Of a stretch of 12,827 bases of DNA, positions 10,492 through 12,827 are shown piece after piece. The translations under genes and the position numbers were made by a program. The notes under the pieces are model-generated. The model made no database searches. It was not told the DNA's origin and saw only the letters and a list, made by a program, of their open reading frames with translations. The DNA is from Bdellovibrionales bacterium (GTDB taxonomy: Bacteria > Bdellovibrionota > Bacteriovoracia > Bacteriovoracales > Bacteriovoracaceae), in contig JAHFAA010000062.1 of NCBI GenBank assembly GCA_023250775.1, positions 1 to 12,827 on the forward strand. The letters run 5' to 3'. Position 1 is the stretch's first letter. Each line of letters starts with the position of its first letter.

Positions 10492-12291
10492 ATGAATTCA
10501 ACCAGAAAAATCGACAGTCTTCGGAATACGTCTCTTCTGATTGTTCTAGGGCTTTTGGCCTTCTCCATTTTTATGGCGGCCGATGGCTTCTCAAAAGAGG
10601 ATGACGGACAACTTCTCTACTATGTGAAGGGCAATCTAAGGGGAGGGCGTTTTGCTATTGAAGCAAAAATGCCGGCCTTTCAAAATGAATTTTCAGTGCA
10701 AAAGAATTTTAATGGACTCTTGGCCCTGCCTGAAAATATCTCAGTAGAGCACAATTCAATCTTTAGAAATCTCGATCATGCTTCTTTGGTTTTCGATAAC
10801 TCTCTCGAATGTACGTATGGAGCTGTCTCCTATCATGAGAGCGGCGAGAGACTTCATTTTCAAGGATGCAACGATAATAGCTTTGTTGTAGGGAAGAGTG
10901 TTCACGTTTCCAATAATGTTCGTCTAGAGACTCATGCTCACGGCCTGTTTCCCATGGGCGTGACAGCTGAGGCCTCATTAAAAATTATGCAAAGTGATGA
11001 GCAAGAGGTCGGATTAATTTTTCCTTTCATTACTCCTACCGAGGGACAAATTTTACAATTCAACGGCACTGCTTGGGTACCACGTGACTTCATAGGTGAT
11101 GGGAAGTCTGTTGGTGATGTTCTTGCGTGGGACGGCCAGAATTGGTCGGCAACCTCGCTTGATCTCTCTCAAGGTGTGCCCGGCCCTCAAGGTGAGCCAG
11201 GTGTTGCAGGTCCCGCCGGCCCGATGGGACCACAAGGGCCACAAGGTTTGCCAGGTGTCGCTGGCGAAGCTGGTGCCGCCGGTGCGCAAGGCCCTCAGGG
11301 TATTCAAGGACTCAAGGGTGACAAAGGTGATGCTGGGGTTGCAGGTGCTACGGGTGCTCCCGGCGCCATAGGTGCAACAGGCCCGATGGGACCACAAGGC
11401 ATTCAAGGACTCAAGGGTGACAAAGGTGATGCTGGGGTTGCAGGTGCCACGGGCGCTGCCGGCGCCACAGGTGCAACCGGCCCAATGGGACCACAAGGCC
11501 CACAAGGTTTGCAAGGTGTGGCAGGTGAAGCTGGTGCTCAAGGAATCCAGGGTATTCAGGGTATTCAAGGTATAAAAGGTGACAAAGGTGATGCCGGGCC
11601 CGCAGGTGCACAAGGTCTTCAAGGCCCTCAGGGCGAAATGGGCCTCCCAGGATTGTCGGGGGCACCTGGTAGTGATGCCACCGTTCAGCTTAATCTTGGC
11701 GCTGGCCTGACCGGTGGAGTGGCCGGAGTCATTGCCAACAACGACACCATTAGTGTGAATGTGGGCTCAGGCGCTGGTCAGATTCCGATGCTCGATACAA
11801 CCGGAAAAATTCCTGCCGAGATGTTGCCTGCCATGCCATCGGCGATGAAGGTGGCGTTTGCAAAAGACATCAAGCCCTCGGGTACCAACGGTGGCACATG
11901 CACCGCCGGTGGTTGGATGGTGCGGGATCTAAACAATTTGACTGGGGATATGGATTTTGTGAGTTTGTCCGGAAACACTCTGACGTTGCAGCCAGGCAAA
12001 TATACGATTGAAGTTGATGCTCCTGCCTTCTTGTCCAATATGCATCAGACGCGTTTATTCAACGTCAGCAATGGTCAGGTGTTACTCTACGGTTCAAACT
12101 CCCTTGGAAGCTCGGCCTATGCCAATATGAGTTTTTCCAAGATTACTGGTCAGTTAATTCTTACTCAGAGTGCGGTGGTTCGAATTGAACATCGTTGTGC
12201 TGCAACCCGTGCTGATACGGGCTTTGGTTTTCCCAACAGCTTTGGCGGGCCCGAGATTTATACTCAGGTAATGATCACAAAGCTCGAATAG
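10492..12291 (+). CDS. Exported collagen-like fibre protein with phage-tail-fibre-type C-terminal head
   Basis: A 599-aa protein with GAGGG 6 nt before the ATG. Residues 12-30 are hydrophobic after a basic start: signal peptide or membrane anchor. Residues 35-180 are beta-like with few cysteines. Residues 184-224 hold two short repeats (G-Q-I-L-Q-F-N-G-x-x-W, then G-D-V-L-A-W-D-G-x-x-W) common in tail-fibre-like proteins. Residues 228-395 are 56 consecutive Gly-X-Y triplets without a break, predicted to form a collagen-type triple helix about 50 nm long. A linker (TGKIPAEMLP at 437-446) leads to a C-terminal beta-sandwich at about 455-599 (PGKYTIEVDAP, RLFNVSNGQVLL, RIEHRCA, GFG...EIYTQVMITK). 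That pattern occurs at the ends of phage and bacterial collagen-like fibres, where it should trimerise the fibre. Probably a surface adhesin or recognition fibre. The Gly-rich gene follows 27 nt later. Confidence 0.85.
   Translation: MNSTRKIDSLRNTSLLIVLGLLAFSIFMAADGFSKEDDGQLLYYVKGNLRGGRFAIEAKMPAFQNEFSVQKNFNGLLALPENISVEHNSIFRNLDHASLVFDNSLECTYGAVSYHESGERLHFQGCNDNSFVVGKSVHVSNNVRLETHAHGLFPMGVTAEASLKIMQSDEQEVGLIFPFITPTEGQILQFNGTAWVPRDFIGDGKSVGDVLAWDGQNWSATSLDLSQGVPGPQGEPGVAGPAGPMGPQGPQGLPGVAGEAGAAGAQGPQGIQGLKGDKGDAGVAGATGAPGAIGATGPMGPQGIQGLKGDKGDAGVAGATGAAGATGATGPMGPQGPQGLQGVAGEAGAQGIQGIQGIQGIKGDKGDAGPAGAQGLQGPQGEMGLPGLSGAPGSDATVQLNLGAGLTGGVAGVIANNDTISVNVGSGAGQIPMLDTTGKIPAEMLPAMPSAMKVAFAKDIKPSGTNGGTCTAGGWMVRDLNNLTGDMDFVSLSGNTLTLQPGKYTIEVDAPAFLSNMHQTRLFNVSNGQVLLYGSNSLGSSAYANMSFSKITGQLILTQSAVVRIEHRCAATRADTGFGFPNSFGGPEIYTQVMITKLE
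11299..11496 (+). repeat. Two tandem 99-bp collagen units
   Basis: Bases 11299-11397 and 11398-11496 encode the same 11-triplet unit (GIQGLKGDKGDAGVAGAT...GPMGPQ) with only a few base differences. The flanking GPMGPQGPQGL-x-GVAGEAGA segment is also duplicated (triplets 6-12 and 35-41), and a 9-nt GIQ unit repeats around 11542-11570. Near-identity at DNA level points to recent unit duplication, so length may vary between strains. Confidence 0.85.
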
Positions 12292-12318
12292 TTTTCGTAT
12301 CTCGTGTAGAATTTCGCC

Positions 12319-12827
12319 ATGATCCTTCGATTTTCGAGAAGAATATTTTTCTCCTTTTGCGTATTTTTTTCTGTTTCAATTTTTGCCCAAACATTTAATT
12401 CAGGCACGGGAGTTTTAGGTGCCTGCACCCAGGCCACGTTTGTTACAGGTGGAACCTATAACTGCGCCAGTGTCACCATTTCCGCTCCTGTCGCGGTGGT
12501 GGGAGGTGGCATTCTGGTGATTAAAAGTACCGGCGCAGTTACGATCAGCGCCGCTCTCTCGCTCAATGGTGTCGCTGGCGGAGGTGGTGGCGCCTTGAAG
12601 GCCGGCAATGTGGCCAGTGGTGGCGCTGGTGGGCCAGGTGGACTCGCAGGAGGGAGCTGCGATGACGCCGATGGATGTCTGCCACCCAATAATGATGGAT
12701 CAGGTGGTGGCGGAGGAGTTGGAGGCGGAACCTATTCTGGCTTTGGTGGTGGCATCGGTGGTGGTGGCGGTGGCGGTGGTGCCTATGGCGTGGCAGGAAA
12801 TGCGGGCGTTAAGGGTGTTACTGTAGA
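12319..12827 (+). CDS. Exported Gly-rich surface protein, N-terminal 169 residues (cut by window edge)
   Basis: The frame opens at ATG 12319 and is still open at the last base. Residues 1-23 are a signal peptide (basic MILRFSRRIF, then a Phe/Val core ending SIFA before QTFNSG). Residues 30-80 look like beta strands with two cysteines (36 and 49) and a repeated V-T-I-S-A pattern (ASVTISAPVAVVGGG, GAVTISAALSLNG), as in beta-helix or filamentous surface proteins. From about residue 84 the chain is dominated by glycine with one Cys/Asp island (GGSCDDADGC). No good Shine-Dalgarno precedes it, and it starts 27 nt after the collagen-like gene, so it is probably cotranscribed and partly translation-coupled. 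An adhesin or surface-layer role is inferred; the C-terminus, which would show the anchoring mode, is missing. Confidence 0.75.
   Translation, partial: MILRFSRRIFFSFCVFFSVSIFAQTFNSGTGVLGACTQATFVTGGTYNCASVTISAPVAVVGGGILVIKSTGAVTISAALSLNGVAGGGGGALKAGNVASGGAGGPGGLAGGSCDDADGCLPPNNDGSGGGGGVGGGTYSGFGGGIGGGGGGGGAYGVAGNAGVKGVTV

Noticed and set aside
11053..11622. 189-codon minus-strand open frame across the collagen region
   Set aside because: A by-product of Gly-X-Y codon periodicity on the other strand; the translated sequence is repetitive Thr/Ser/Cys/Trp-rich with no start signal.
12456..12689. Minus-strand Pro/Ala-rich open frame
   Set aside because: Antisense shadow of the Gly-rich partial gene starting at 12319.

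Overview
The window most resembles a chromosome segment from a Bdellovibrio-like bacterium (Bdellovibrionota/Oligoflexia). This is inferred from the short flagellin, which has a Bdellovibrio-type D0/D1 layout, from the density of large exported proteins of unknown function, and from Shine-Dalgarno-led genes at roughly half G+C. There is no rRNA, tRNA, transposase, integrase or CRISPR array that I can see, so taxonomy rests on protein character only.

Left part (1-3867, minus strand). Reading right to left there is a 786-aa exported Gly/Ala-rich protein behind a perfect TATAAT box, a 46-aa membrane-tail microprotein with a GGAGG ribosome binding site, a TPR protein, and the first 28 codons of a probable Nif3-family protein that overlaps the TPR stop codon and runs off the window edge.

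Middle (4084-8719). A hotdog-fold acyl-CoA thioesterase on the plus strand converges by a 20-bp overlap on a VanY-like D,D-carboxypeptidase. That enzyme sits 3 nt behind a 795-aa exported, multi-membrane-segment, Cys-rich protein. The 786-aa and 795-aa proteins are otherwise unlike each other but carry the same C-terminal pentapeptide ISNRY, encoded by identical codons in a similar setting, which suggests a shared C-terminal signal or docking element. Divergent from the 795-aa gene is an exported YiiX/C92-type papain-like amidase. It converges on a second tiny gene (70 codons, apparent CTG start behind AGGAGG, C-terminal hydrophobic tail) that has a 13-bp tandem duplication at its stop codon and back-to-back palindromes inside it.

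Right part (8884-12827, plus strand). A stand-alone flagellin gene is followed by a small exported four-Cys protein behind a good sigma-54 promoter match. Next comes a 599-aa exported protein with 56 uninterrupted Gly-X-Y collagen triplets and a C-terminal head like those of phage tail fibres or C1q-like trimers. Last is the start of an exported very Gly-rich surface protein (12319 onward), cut by the window edge.

Taken together the window is dominated by envelope and surface functions: peptidoglycan-active hydrolases, flagellar filament, fibre-like proteins, and two large exported proteins with a common tail. No complete known system is present. The most interesting candidates for something undescribed are the shared ISNRY tail, the two tail-anchored microproteins, and the collagen/Gly-rich surface pair.
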